From: Candidatus Helarchaeota archaeon
GTDB lineage: Archaea; Asgardarchaeota; Lokiarchaeia; Helarchaeales; HEL-GB-A
Direction: 5' to 3'
DNA length: 33,649 nt
NCBI GenBank assembly: GCA_016840125.1
Contig: JAEOSY010000076.1
Coordinates: 1 to 33,649, forward strand
Shown: positions 8,251 to 16,016 of the stretch, in pieces
Position numbering within the stretch: position 1 is the stretch's first letter
Layout: the number at the start of each line of letters is the position of its first letter
The notes under the pieces: generated by a model
The model's database searches: none
What the model was told of the DNA's origin: nothing
What the model saw: the letters and a program-made list of their open reading frames with translations, nothing else
Translations under genes and position numbers: made by a program

Positions 8251-8739
8251 TCAACCTTTATTTGAAAGATTTGCAATATATTGATTAAAAAACCGTTTCA
8301 GTTTTAGTAGATGGATAATCCAATCTAACTTATCTGCCAGCCAGATTACGAAGGAGAAAATAGTTTGAGGATAAGGGCCTAATGGGAACATATGGGTTCG
8401 AGCGGCTTCGACTATAATTGAGGGTTCATTCATTCGCTGTAATAACTTGACACCAGCAAGTGAGTGATTAAAGTTATGGTCTTGGGCGAATTTGGGGGTC
8501 ACAGTGGCATATCCAATATCATGAAGTAATCCCGCACGGATACAGTATTTTTGATCTTGTAAAAAGAGTTTACTGAGCTTGTGAGCGAAATAACCGATTC
8601 GAATACTATGTTTCAATCGATTATAGATTTCAGATGGGGGTTTAACCCTATGGGAGGAAAAATATTGTAGCTTTTGAATATGTGGATGACGGAGTAATTT
8701 TTTTATGATTGGTACAAAAGAGGATTTCACTGTACTCAC
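8251..8739 (-). CDS. HD-domain phosphohydrolase
   Basis: A 162-residue HD-superfamily metal-dependent phosphohydrolase. Metal ligands can be traced as His44 (RLKHSIRIG), His73-Asp74 (LLHDIGY), His92 (FNHSLAG), His116 (RTHMFP) and Asp137 (LADKLDW). The layout resembles uncharacterised HDIG-type nucleotide hydrolases. There is no additional domain. It converges on the HTH_10 gene, eight bases apart. A CTTGTAAT motif (8751-8758) 12 bp before its start resembles the repeats upstream of that regulator. The substrate is unknown. Confidence 0.82.
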   Translation of the reverse strand: MSTVKSSFVPIIKKLLRHPHIQKLQYFSSHRVKPPSEIYNRLKHSIRIGYFAHKLSKLFLQDQKYCIRAGLLHDIGYATVTPKFAQDHNFNHSLAGVKLLQRMNEPSIIVEAARTHMFPLGPYPQTIFSFVIWLADKLDWIIHLLKLKRFFNQYIANLSNKG

Positions 8740-8868
8740 TTGTCTAATTGCTTGTAATGACTAGGAAAACAAATTATGTAGTAAGTAGATCTTTAATCTA
8801 TTGAATAAAAAAGGATTGATCTATTAGTTTTATAGGTAGAAAATTAGTATCAATACAGTGAATAAGAG

Positions 8869-10029
8869 ATGACATTGAAATTACTAGAGGGCGAACAAAT
8901 ACCAAAAGTAATGAAAGCTGTTGTATTAAAGGAGTCATATAACCTTGACTATACAACTATTCCAGTATGGCCAATTGATACCTACAAAGATCCAGATATT
9001 ATTTTAATAAAAGTCAAAGCTTGTGGTGTTTGTGGTTCTGATTTTAGATATTACCAAGGAGAGAATCCTTGGGCCCAACATACGGTAGGCAAACATATCG
9101 AGAATCCGCCTAATATTGTACTGGGGCACGAATATAGTGGTATAGTCGTTGCAGTTCTCTCTGAAAAAAACAAAAAGTGGTTGGGAAAGCGAGTGGTTCC
9201 CATCTGTTCGAAAGTGTGTGGGAAATGTGAGATGTGTAAAACAAACAGGGCGCATCTCTGCGAACAAACCATCCATATGGGGCATGGGCAAGGCTGGGGA
9301 AAACGTTCCTATTATCCAGGAGCCTATGCAGAGTATGCCCCCGCTTGGGCCGCGGGTTGTTATGAGATTCCAGTGAATGTGAGTTTCGAGCAAGCAGCAA
9401 TGATGGATGTATTGGCGGTTTGTATGCATGCATTTCAACGAGCCAACCATCACATAGATTCACCCATCCTAATTATGGGAGCTGGACCAATTGGGAATGG
9501 AATTGGACAAATTGCTAGAGCTTCCGGCGTTAAGGATGATGATATTATTATTATGGAAAACTCAAGCGTTGCCTTGAGTGTTGCCGAAAGGACGGGATTC
9601 CAGAAAATTGTTGATTCATCGGATAAAAATGTGGTCGAGTTGTTTAAATCGATTCTCGAAATAACTGGAAATCAGAAGGTTATTTCCGTTTTTGATAGTA
9701 TTGGGACTGATTCAAGTTTTAAGGTTGGGTTTAAACTGCTTAATAAAGGTGGATCCTTCGTGAATTTGGCAGTTCATAATCAAGAAATTGCTAATTTTAA
9801 TCAGATGCAACTTTCAAGCGAGCGAACAATAACCACATCAAGTAATTTCGCCATTCCAGCCTATGAGAGGGCTTGGAAGTGGTTGTGTAAGGGAAAACTT
9901 TCCATAAAGCCATGGCTTACAAACATTTCCTTACAAAATGTACCTCTAATTTTTGCTGAGACGAGTAAAAATAAAAAGGCACGCGACTATTTTAAACTAG
10001 TAATTCAACAAGAAGAAGTAATAGTTTAG
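8869..10029 (+). CDS. Zinc-dependent alcohol dehydrogenase-like protein (MDR family)
   Basis: Medium-chain dehydrogenase/reductase, 386 residues. Catalytic zinc ligands: Cys55 (CGVCGSD) and His87-Glu88 (LGHEYSG). Structural zinc lobe: Cys117, Cys120, Cys123 and Cys131. The Rossmann motif GAGPIG is at 204-209. Family members oxidise alcohols, polyols or threonine with NAD(P); the relatively long N-terminus and substrate-pocket sequence do not allow a narrower call. ATG at 8869 is used; an internal ATG (Met15, KAVVLKE) is also a normal family start. The GTPase gene follows after 18 nt, but a functional link is not evident. Confidence 0.9.
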   Translation: MTLKLLEGEQIPKVMKAVVLKESYNLDYTTIPVWPIDTYKDPDIILIKVKACGVCGSDFRYYQGENPWAQHTVGKHIENPPNIVLGHEYSGIVVAVLSEKNKKWLGKRVVPICSKVCGKCEMCKTNRAHLCEQTIHMGHGQGWGKRSYYPGAYAEYAPAWAAGCYEIPVNVSFEQAAMMDVLAVCMHAFQRANHHIDSPILIMGAGPIGNGIGQIARASGVKDDDIIIMENSSVALSVAERTGFQKIVDSSDKNVVELFKSILEITGNQKVISVFDSIGTDSSFKVGFKLLNKGGSFVNLAVHNQEIANFNQMQLSSERTITTSSNFAIPAYERAWKWLCKGKLSIKPWLTNISLQNVPLIFAETSKNKKARDYFKLVIQQEEVIV

Positions 10030-10047
10030 GTAGATGATGGCAAGTTG

Positions 10048-10581
10048 ATGAGAGTAGCTTTTAAGTGGAAGGTAATTGTACTTGGGGAGCCCACGGTAGG
10101 AAAAACAACGTTAATGCTAAGGTACACAGAGAAAAAGTTTAATGAACTTTATATCCCAACAGTTGGGGTTCAGGTCTCTGTAAAACAGGTCCCAATCAAG
10201 CTGGATAAGGAGAAAGCTCTTGTCGATTTAAATATCTGGGATATTGCAGGTCATAGTAAGTTTCAGGATATCCGGAAAATTTTCTATGAAGGGGCGAATG
10301 CCTTTTTGCTACTCTATGATATTACTAATGAATCCTCATTTGAGGAAACGTCCTATTGGGCAGATGATTTAGGTAAGATCATTGGAGATCAATATGGAAT
10401 TCTTCTCGGGAATAAACGGGATTTGGGAAAACAACGGGTTGTTAAAGAAGGGGCGGGAGAAGATAAAGCATTTGAAATGGGTTTGGATTTCTTTGAAACC
10501 TCAGCGAAGTCAGGGGAAAATGTAGAGAAAGTCTTTGAGACAATAACTCAAAAACTTCTAACCCGGTTTGGGGAACAATAA
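10048..10581 (+). CDS. Ras-superfamily small GTPase
   Basis: A 177-residue GTPase with every G motif: G1 GEPTVGKT (13-20), G2 Thr38 (YIPTVG), G3 DIAGH (65-69), G4 NKRD (122-125) and G5 ETSAKSG (150-156). The domain is close to Rab/Arf-sized, with no insertion. The residue equivalent to Ras Gln61 is His69, and the Ras Gly12 position is Pro15, so intrinsic hydrolysis may be slow or use a different mechanism. There is no C-terminal cysteine for prenylation. ATG at 10048 is preferred over the TTG at 10045. The longin/roadblock-like gene immediately converges on it, and such proteins often regulate small GTPases. Confidence 0.93.
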   Translation: MRVAFKWKVIVLGEPTVGKTTLMLRYTEKKFNELYIPTVGVQVSVKQVPIKLDKEKALVDLNIWDIAGHSKFQDIRKIFYEGANAFLLLYDITNESSFEETSYWADDLGKIIGDQYGILLGNKRDLGKQRVVKEGAGEDKAFEMGLDFFETSAKSGENVEKVFETITQKLLTRFGEQ

Positions 10582-10586
10582 AATCC

Positions 10587-11030
10587 TTATCCGAATATCG
10601 ATCGCAAGCGATCATCAGGTTTTTTAGCTAAATCACCTAAAACTCTATCAAAAGCAGGTATAAAATCGTCAAAAAGAGCCAAATCCACATTGAGGTCGTC
10701 CAAAAAATCATACCGTTGAATGAATAAGTCTAAAATTCTCGTTAAAGCACTTTTCGCCAATTTTAAGTTGAGTTTCTTATCACCAATAGTATACGCAATA
10801 ATATTAAGCGGGGGAGTTTCGCGCATAGGACGACTTAGAAGAACGATGGTGAAGTTTTTCATGGAAAAGCTCTCCATTTCATCAGCGAAAACTTCAGTTG
10901 CAAAGGAATTTAAAGCGCTCAGAAAGCCACCTCGTAACATGGGATCCACACTCATGTCATTCTCCTTGTAATACTGCTTAGAAACAAGTGGGACGCCGTT
11001 ATTGATGATTCCCATTTCAAAGATGACCAA
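10587..11030 (-). CDS. Longin/roadblock-like protein
   Basis: A 147-residue protein with the pattern of a small GTPase-associated alpha/beta module: an N-terminal strand pair (GIINNGVPLVSKQYY), a helix (GGFLSALNSFATEVF, 34-48), a strand block (MKNFTIVLLSR) and C-terminal helices. The GFLSA-x2-SF-x2-E block also occurs in the C-terminal domain of the 13980-16016 protein, so both share a module. Start: a TTG at 11030 with GGAGG 12 nt upstream; the next ATG (11015) would also keep the domain intact. The gene converges on the Ras-like GTPase with a five-base gap. The fold assignment is inference from pattern. Confidence 0.6.
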   Translation of the reverse strand: MVIFEMGIINNGVPLVSKQYYKENDMSVDPMLRGGFLSALNSFATEVFADEMESFSMKNFTIVLLSRPMRETPPLNIIAYTIGDKKLNLKLAKSALTRILDLFIQRYDFLDDLNVDLALFDDFIPAFDRVLGDLAKKPDDRLRSIFG

Positions 11031-11216
11031 TTTCTGAGAGAGCCTCCAAATTCATTCGTTCAAATCAATTACTCTAATCGCTTTAACATGTAAGTTTTGT
11101 TAATCCTGATATATAAATATCAAACTCAATTACAGTTGATTTTAAGAATTGCGCAATTGCACTTGAGAAGGTTTCGATTTTTTTTGTCGGAGATTGATAA
11201 AAAAGGAAAAAAAGAC

Positions 11217-11224
11217 TTAAATAC
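11217..11224 (+). promoter_or_regulatory. TATA box of the 54-aa gene
   Basis: The sequence TTAAATAC lies about 55 nt before the GTG of the small gene at 11275. Transcription would start near 11245, leaving a leader of around 30 nt that includes the GAGGGG ribosome-binding site. Confidence 0.4.
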
Positions 11225-11274
11225 ATACAAGTTTAAAAAGAGAGATAACCAGATTGTGCCTTGAGGGGTAATTT

Positions 11275-11439
11275 GTGGATATAGAACGAATTTGGCGACA
11301 AATTGAACGAATCAAAGAATGGGGTAATGTGAAATATTACTCTGAACGTGGAGTAGAGCAAGAAATTTTGAAGCCCCTAAATAAAATCATTGATTTTGAA
11401 AGAAATAAACTTATTTTTGAGAATAATTTTACTTATTAA
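11275..11439 (+). CDS. Small hypothetical protein, 54 aa
   Basis: A GTG at 11275 is preceded by GAGGGG (11263-11268) at normal spacing and by a TATA-like box at 11217. The frame runs 54 codons to TAA at 11437-11439. The product starts VDIERIWRQIERIKEWGN and is amphipathic and mostly helical, with alternating charged and hydrophobic residues; it could be a small coiled-coil or adaptor. I do not recognise it. The combination of TATA box, strong ribosome-binding site and open frame argues against chance. Confidence 0.55.
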   Translation: MDIERIWRQIERIKEWGNVKYYSERGVEQEILKPLNKIIDFERNKLIFENNFTY

Positions 11440-11485
11440 TAGAAAAAATCTAATTTATAGAGGTTTTTAATAAAAAAAAGGGAAT

Positions 11486-12427
11486 TTATAGTTTTAAGAC
11501 CTCTTTCAGGACAATTTGATGTTTGCCAAGAGTGCCGCCGTAATTCCCTGCTGTAATTTTTTTGATTCCTGCGACTTGAGTAGCAGCTTGTATTCCAGTA
11601 GCGGTTGCAGCTTGTACGGTTTCCAACGAGATTCCATTCAAGACAATTTCGAGAACGCAATTAACACCGTCAGGGATCTGTGAATCGGAGATTTCGGCTT
11701 TCAGAGTCGGACAAAAGGGGTGATTGGTGGATGCATGCATGAATTTGGCATACTTTAAAGACCCAGTTTTAGAGCCACTTCGGCAGACGCCTCCAGGAAA
11801 ACTGGTAATCGCACCCTCGATCGCGTTGATAGCCTTTACGGCGTCCATTGAAGCTTTCAGGGTATTCTCAAGTGTATCACCAAGAATGAAGAAATTACCA
11901 CCGGCAACCGCTTTTTTAGCTTTCATATATTCTTCAATTGTGAAGATCCCTTCCATTACAGGGATATTCCAGACTTTTCGATCACCAACAGTTCCAGGTT
12001 TTTCCCAACCATCACCAAAGTAACGCATATTCTTACCTGTTGCGAAGATTGCTGGTTTTTTCTCACCGGATTTCTTGTCCTTGTACAAAGATGGCTCCTC
12101 GTTAAGCCAATCAAACAGTGCAGTTGTGGGACAAGTGAGAACGCATTGACCAATCCGATTCATAAGGACACCGCCGAGTTTTTTTCGTTTTGTGAATAGC
12201 ATACAAGAAACACCCGGACGCTTATCAGGAGTTTGATCTGCCGGGATAATTTTATCGATAGCAGCTTCACAATCACACGCGATAGTTGAAACCGCGAAAC
12301 CTGTAAAGATGCGAGCACAGGTTAAAGCCCAGTCCTCATTCACTGCGGTGATTAAAACACGGGAACACCACATTGTGAACGCTTCAGCATACGTATCGTC
12401 TATCTCAACACCATTTAATTCTAACAT
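11486..12427 (-). CDS. ftr: Formylmethanofuran--tetrahydromethanopterin formyltransferase
   Basis: Transfers a formyl group between formylmethanofuran and tetrahydromethanopterin (EC 2.3.1.101), the second step of the archaeal methyl branch of the Wood-Ljungdahl pathway. The sequence is typical from end to end: start MLELNGVEIDDTYAEAF, middle blocks CPTTALFDWLN and GGNFFILGDT, and end ITAGNYGGTLGKHQIVLKE. Its 313 residues are close to the usual roughly 300. It is encoded alone, without the other pathway genes nearby, but HdrBC lies about 7 kb away. Depending on the organism it can run in the reductive or oxidative direction. Confidence 0.96.
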   Translation of the reverse strand: MLELNGVEIDDTYAEAFTMWCSRVLITAVNEDWALTCARIFTGFAVSTIACDCEAAIDKIIPADQTPDKRPGVSCMLFTKRKKLGGVLMNRIGQCVLTCPTTALFDWLNEEPSLYKDKKSGEKKPAIFATGKNMRYFGDGWEKPGTVGDRKVWNIPVMEGIFTIEEYMKAKKAVAGGNFFILGDTLENTLKASMDAVKAINAIEGAITSFPGGVCRSGSKTGSLKYAKFMHASTNHPFCPTLKAEISDSQIPDGVNCVLEIVLNGISLETVQAATATGIQAATQVAGIKKITAGNYGGTLGKHQIVLKEVLKL

Positions 12428-12596
12428 TTAATCCTCTCATTAAGTTAATTCCACTTTGGAAATTCAATTAGTTTTTAATTACCTTATTTCTCCTTAAAAG
12501 GATTTTTCTATAAGGGATGCGGAAAAAATCAAATAGTACAGACCTGATATTTTAGTATTCATTATTTACGTCCTAATTAACCAGTTAGGAGATTAG

Positions 12597-13970
12597 GTGG
12601 AAAAAATGCCAACTATAGGTGAAGTTGATCTACTTATTGGTATTTTCAGCACCGTTTTTGTGCTAACTATGCTAGGGTCCTTCGGAGCCGCGCTCTTTGT
12701 GAAGAAACATCGATCTAAATTTGCAATAATAACCGGAGTCTTGGCGGCTCTTTTGTTGGTGGTGTTAGTGATTGCACTCGCAGCGCCTTTTATGTATTTC
12801 ACTGGAGGGGGAGAAACGCCAATATTAGGAATGGGAAATATAGTTGTTGGAATTATTTTTTTCATATTTGCATTTCTCTGTCTCCTAATTACCAGAGACA
12901 TTAATAAAATGCGAAGAATTGGAGATTCCGTGGAATTACGCGAGGGTGTCTATAATGGTATCTTATCTTCGGTTCTTATTATCGTGATGGGCTTATTTTA
13001 TTTAATCCCGGGAATATTGGTCGCATCACTTAATACAATTGAGGAGAGTTTATCTATTTTATCGTATCCTACACCAACTGCTACATTCGCGATTTATTTT
13101 TTGGGATTTGTTATTCTTTTCGTAGCCGTTTTTGTTTTATACGAATGGAAAACTGAAAAATTCTCAAAAGCCCCACCCTCTGAACAGAAAGTGCATAAAT
13201 TGGATAAGGAACTCAGTAGAAAAGCGTTTCACGTGCTTATTATCGGTGTTTTAGCGGTCTACCTGATTGTGGGATCGTTAGTAGCAACATCACTATATGA
13301 ACAACTTATAAGCCCGGCGTATACATTTTGGGGATATGGGGATATTTCAGGGGGGCTTAATTTTATTATTACAAATCTCGTAGATGGAGGACAACTCTTT
13401 ACCATGTTTGGAATTACAGTCGTTTTAGAATTTGTTTTAATTCTGGATTTAATCCGTCTTAAAGCCCCACGGTACTTTCCAGCGAGAATGCTCTCGAACC
13501 TATATAGAGAGAAAGAGAAAGATACTCTAGGACCGCATATCTATCTCGTTGTTGGAATGCTATTTGCGATTGTAGTTTTTCCACCACCGATCGCGATGTC
13601 TGTAATCGCAATCAGTGCCTTAGGGGATGCAACGGCTACAATTGTGGGAGTGACCAAAGGGAAGCGGAAAATTCGCCCTGGCATCTCGAATAAGACTTGG
13701 GAAGGCTGTATAGCAGGAATGATCGCATCGTTTGCTTTTGGCTTTATAGGATTCATTTCACTCGCCTTTGCACCCGCATATTTTGGATCAGTCGGAAATG
13801 ATATTGGGATGGGGATAGTATTAGGGCTCGTATTGAATGGAATAGCTGTTCCCATATTCTTTTTAATTGATTATTATACCCCTAAACCCTTACCCTTCTC
13901 TGATAATTTACTCAATCCTCTAATAATTGGTATGGCGATGTATGGGATTTATCTCCTTTTCCCAATTTAG
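12597..13970 (+). CDS. CTP-dependent lipid kinase-like membrane protein
   Basis: A 457-residue polytopic membrane protein with about ten hydrophobic segments. The C-terminal half resembles the dolichol kinase/diacylglycerol kinase (SEC59/DGK1) and cytidylyltransferase superfamily: RKAFHVLIIG (209-218), REKEKDTLGPHIYLV, ALGDATATIVGVTKGKRKI and KTWEGCIAG. Such archaeal proteins phosphorylate polyprenols or unsaturated ether-lipid precursors using CTP. The first 190 residues carry five extra helices with no clear family. The GTG at 12597 is chosen because AGGAG (12586-12590) sits at a proper distance; the ATG at 12606 is too far. The next gene follows 9 nt later. Confidence 0.78.
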   Translation: MEKMPTIGEVDLLIGIFSTVFVLTMLGSFGAALFVKKHRSKFAIITGVLAALLLVVLVIALAAPFMYFTGGGETPILGMGNIVVGIIFFIFAFLCLLITRDINKMRRIGDSVELREGVYNGILSSVLIIVMGLFYLIPGILVASLNTIEESLSILSYPTPTATFAIYFLGFVILFVAVFVLYEWKTEKFSKAPPSEQKVHKLDKELSRKAFHVLIIGVLAVYLIVGSLVATSLYEQLISPAYTFWGYGDISGGLNFIITNLVDGGQLFTMFGITVVLEFVLILDLIRLKAPRYFPARMLSNLYREKEKDTLGPHIYLVVGMLFAIVVFPPPIAMSVIAISALGDATATIVGVTKGKRKIRPGISNKTWEGCIAGMIASFAFGFIGFISLAFAPAYFGSVGNDIGMGIVLGLVLNGIAVPIFFLIDYYTPKPLPFSDNLLNPLIIGMAMYGIYLLFPI

Positions 13971-13979
13971 GATTTTATT

Positions 13980-16016
13980 ATGGGGAATTTACGCGCTCTT
14001 TTAATTCAAATTATTCAGATTTCTTTAATAAGGTTAGACAACATAAGTTTTTTTATGGAGAAACCCTATTGGGGCGGAAAATCCCCTAAAAGGTTTGAGG
14101 ATGAATATCAAATAGCACTCGAATATTTGAGAGCGTTTAAAATAATTTCATTTACAAAACTTAGAGAAATTACAGGGTTGCAAGAAGACGAAATAAAAAA
14201 ATTTTTGAAAGAGTTATTAAATTCTGGAGAAATTACGGGAGAATATAGGGAAGGAGTGTTTTATAGAGATCTTTCTTTGACGAAAAAAAAGAGAGGATTA
14301 CTTCTAGATTATCTCAATTCTAAAAATAAAATTTCTCTTGATGATGCATCCCGGTTGGGACGTCTTAGTGAGAGACAAACTACACAATTAGTTGAGGAAT
14401 TTTTACAGGAGGGAATCGTTAAAGGTAAATGGGAAAATAATATTTTCATAAATCTTGCAGTTGAAAGCATTCCGTCTCAAGAATTCGAAGTGAAAAGAGA
14501 ATACGATTATGTCGGGGGACAAGTAAGATTTAAAGTAGTTGTTAGAAACCTCACTCAAAATCCGATAAGCAAAATTAATACTATGATTACTGTGGGTGAT
14601 CAATATATTGTAGCTGATTCAAACCAATCTATCTCGGCGCTTATGCCTGGAGAAACAAGGGGTGTGGATTTTTTACTTTCCCCACTAACTTGTGGGACTT
14701 CTAACATTTTTGGGACTGTTTCATATACAGATCATATTGGGGAAGCTCACAGTACGACTATAAAACCAAAGGATATTAACATTAAATGTCCATTAGTAGT
14801 ACCCGCTGAGGCAACTAGCGAAGAAGTAAATAAATGGCGTAAATCTCTCCTAAAGGGGGCAAGTTCGTTCCCCATACACGGAATCCCTCGCCTTCAAGCA
14901 TTTAAAATTGTATGTGATCAAGTAGCTGCACTGGATTTGAATCAATTTCAATATAATGAAGACCAACTATCATCCACATACACAGGAGTTGCAAAAATAT
15001 CAGGAAACAAAATAATAGTCGCGATAAGAGCGGTGGGTGATGAAATAAAACTAATTATATGGACACGTGATTTAAGAGAAGCAACTGGCTTTATCGCATA
15101 TCTTAAAAATCTAATCAAGATGGCGATAGACACTACCCAAAAACTTAGGGTCAGTGTCGAAAAAGTTGGTCAAAAAATACTTGACGCATTAGATATAATC
15201 GAAAGATTATTTCAGTTAGCTATATTTTGTGAAAACATGAATGTTGCACGCGAAATTTTACTTATTTTAAAAGAGATTAAAATAAAAATAGATAAACAAT
15301 TTGAGAATCTCCCAATTGTGGAATTATTAGATAAATGGGAATTAGAAGTCACAACACAATTTGACGAGGAAGAGCCAATTAGTGAATTTGTAGCAGCTAG
15401 TCTTTTCTATGAAATAATTAATTGGATGAAAGAAATGGCAAATATTGCCAGCACGAACGTAAAATTGTATGCTGATACTTTTAAAGATGATGAAATAGCT
15501 ATAAAAACGAGTAGTGAGAAAGTTGAGAAAATATTAGAGCAAATTATTGAATTAGAAGAGATTTATTCTAAAATCATCCTTAAATATATAATGGTTATTA
15601 ACATAAATAGTGGAATTCTTCTCTATTCGCAAGCATGTAGTGGGTTTGTATTTGACGGAGATTTAGTTTCAGGATTTCTGAGTGCAGTTAGTTCTTTCGG
15701 ATTTGAGCTCACGAAAAAAGAGAGTGCTATGAGGGCAATCCAATATCATGATTTTGAAATCGTACTTGGGAGTGGGAACTATATTAGTGTAGCAATAGTA
15801 TTAAGTGGAAAAATTACAGAATTTCTTCGTAATAAATTAAGTAATTTTGTAAAAAACTTTGAGTATGTCTATGAAAGTGATTTGAAACAATGGGTAGGAG
15901 ATACTTCAGTTTTTGATGATGCAAACCATATTGTAAAAAGCATTTTTAAGGTATCTACAGAGAACGGTTCACCTACATCTAAAAAAAATAACGAGGAAGG
16001 AATAAAAGATGAATAG
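13980..16016 (+). CDS. Winged-helix / adaptin-ear-like / longin-like multidomain protein
   Basis: A 678-residue soluble protein. In order it shows two winged-helix-like repeats (about 38-97 and 102-160; pattern ISFTKLREITGL...ELLNSGEITG and KISLDDASRLGRL...FLQEGIVKG), a beta-sandwich (167-268), a mixed alpha/beta block (280-390) reminiscent of the platform part of adaptin or coatomer ear domains, a helical/coiled-coil stretch (391-535), and a C-terminal longin/roadblock-like domain (533-660) that shares the block GFLSA-x2-SF-x2-E with the 10587-11030 protein. Its end overlaps the next gene by 8 bp. ATG at 13980 has AGGA upstream; ATG 14055 (MEKPYW) is an alternative start. The domain names for the beta-sandwich/platform and longin parts are inference. 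Confidence 0.6.
   Translation: MGNLRALLIQIIQISLIRLDNISFFMEKPYWGGKSPKRFEDEYQIALEYLRAFKIISFTKLREITGLQEDEIKKFLKELLNSGEITGEYREGVFYRDLSLTKKKRGLLLDYLNSKNKISLDDASRLGRLSERQTTQLVEEFLQEGIVKGKWENNIFINLAVESIPSQEFEVKREYDYVGGQVRFKVVVRNLTQNPISKINTMITVGDQYIVADSNQSISALMPGETRGVDFLLSPLTCGTSNIFGTVSYTDHIGEAHSTTIKPKDINIKCPLVVPAEATSEEVNKWRKSLLKGASSFPIHGIPRLQAFKIVCDQVAALDLNQFQYNEDQLSSTYTGVAKISGNKIIVAIRAVGDEIKLIIWTRDLREATGFIAYLKNLIKMAIDTTQKLRVSVEKVGQKILDALDIIERLFQLAIFCENMNVAREILLILKEIKIKIDKQFENLPIVELLDKWELEVTTQFDEEEPISEFVAASLFYEIINWMKEMANIASTNVKLYADTFKDDEIAIKTSSEKVEKILEQIIELEEIYSKIILKYIMVININSGILLYSQACSGFVFDGDLVSGFLSAVSSFGFELTKKESAMRAIQYHDFEIVLGSGNYISVAIVLSGKITEFLRNKLSNFVKNFEYVYESDLKQWVGDTSVFDDANHIVKSIFKVSTENGSPTSKKNNEEGIKDE

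Noticed and set aside
9004..9463. Overlapping minus-strand frames inside the alcohol dehydrogenase gene
   Set aside because: They lie antisense to a gene with complete zinc-binding motifs and show no motif of their own.
10962..10974. CTTGTAAT-like motif in the longin-like gene
   Set aside because: It lies within coding sequence and is most likely a chance match to the operator-like repeat at 7422.
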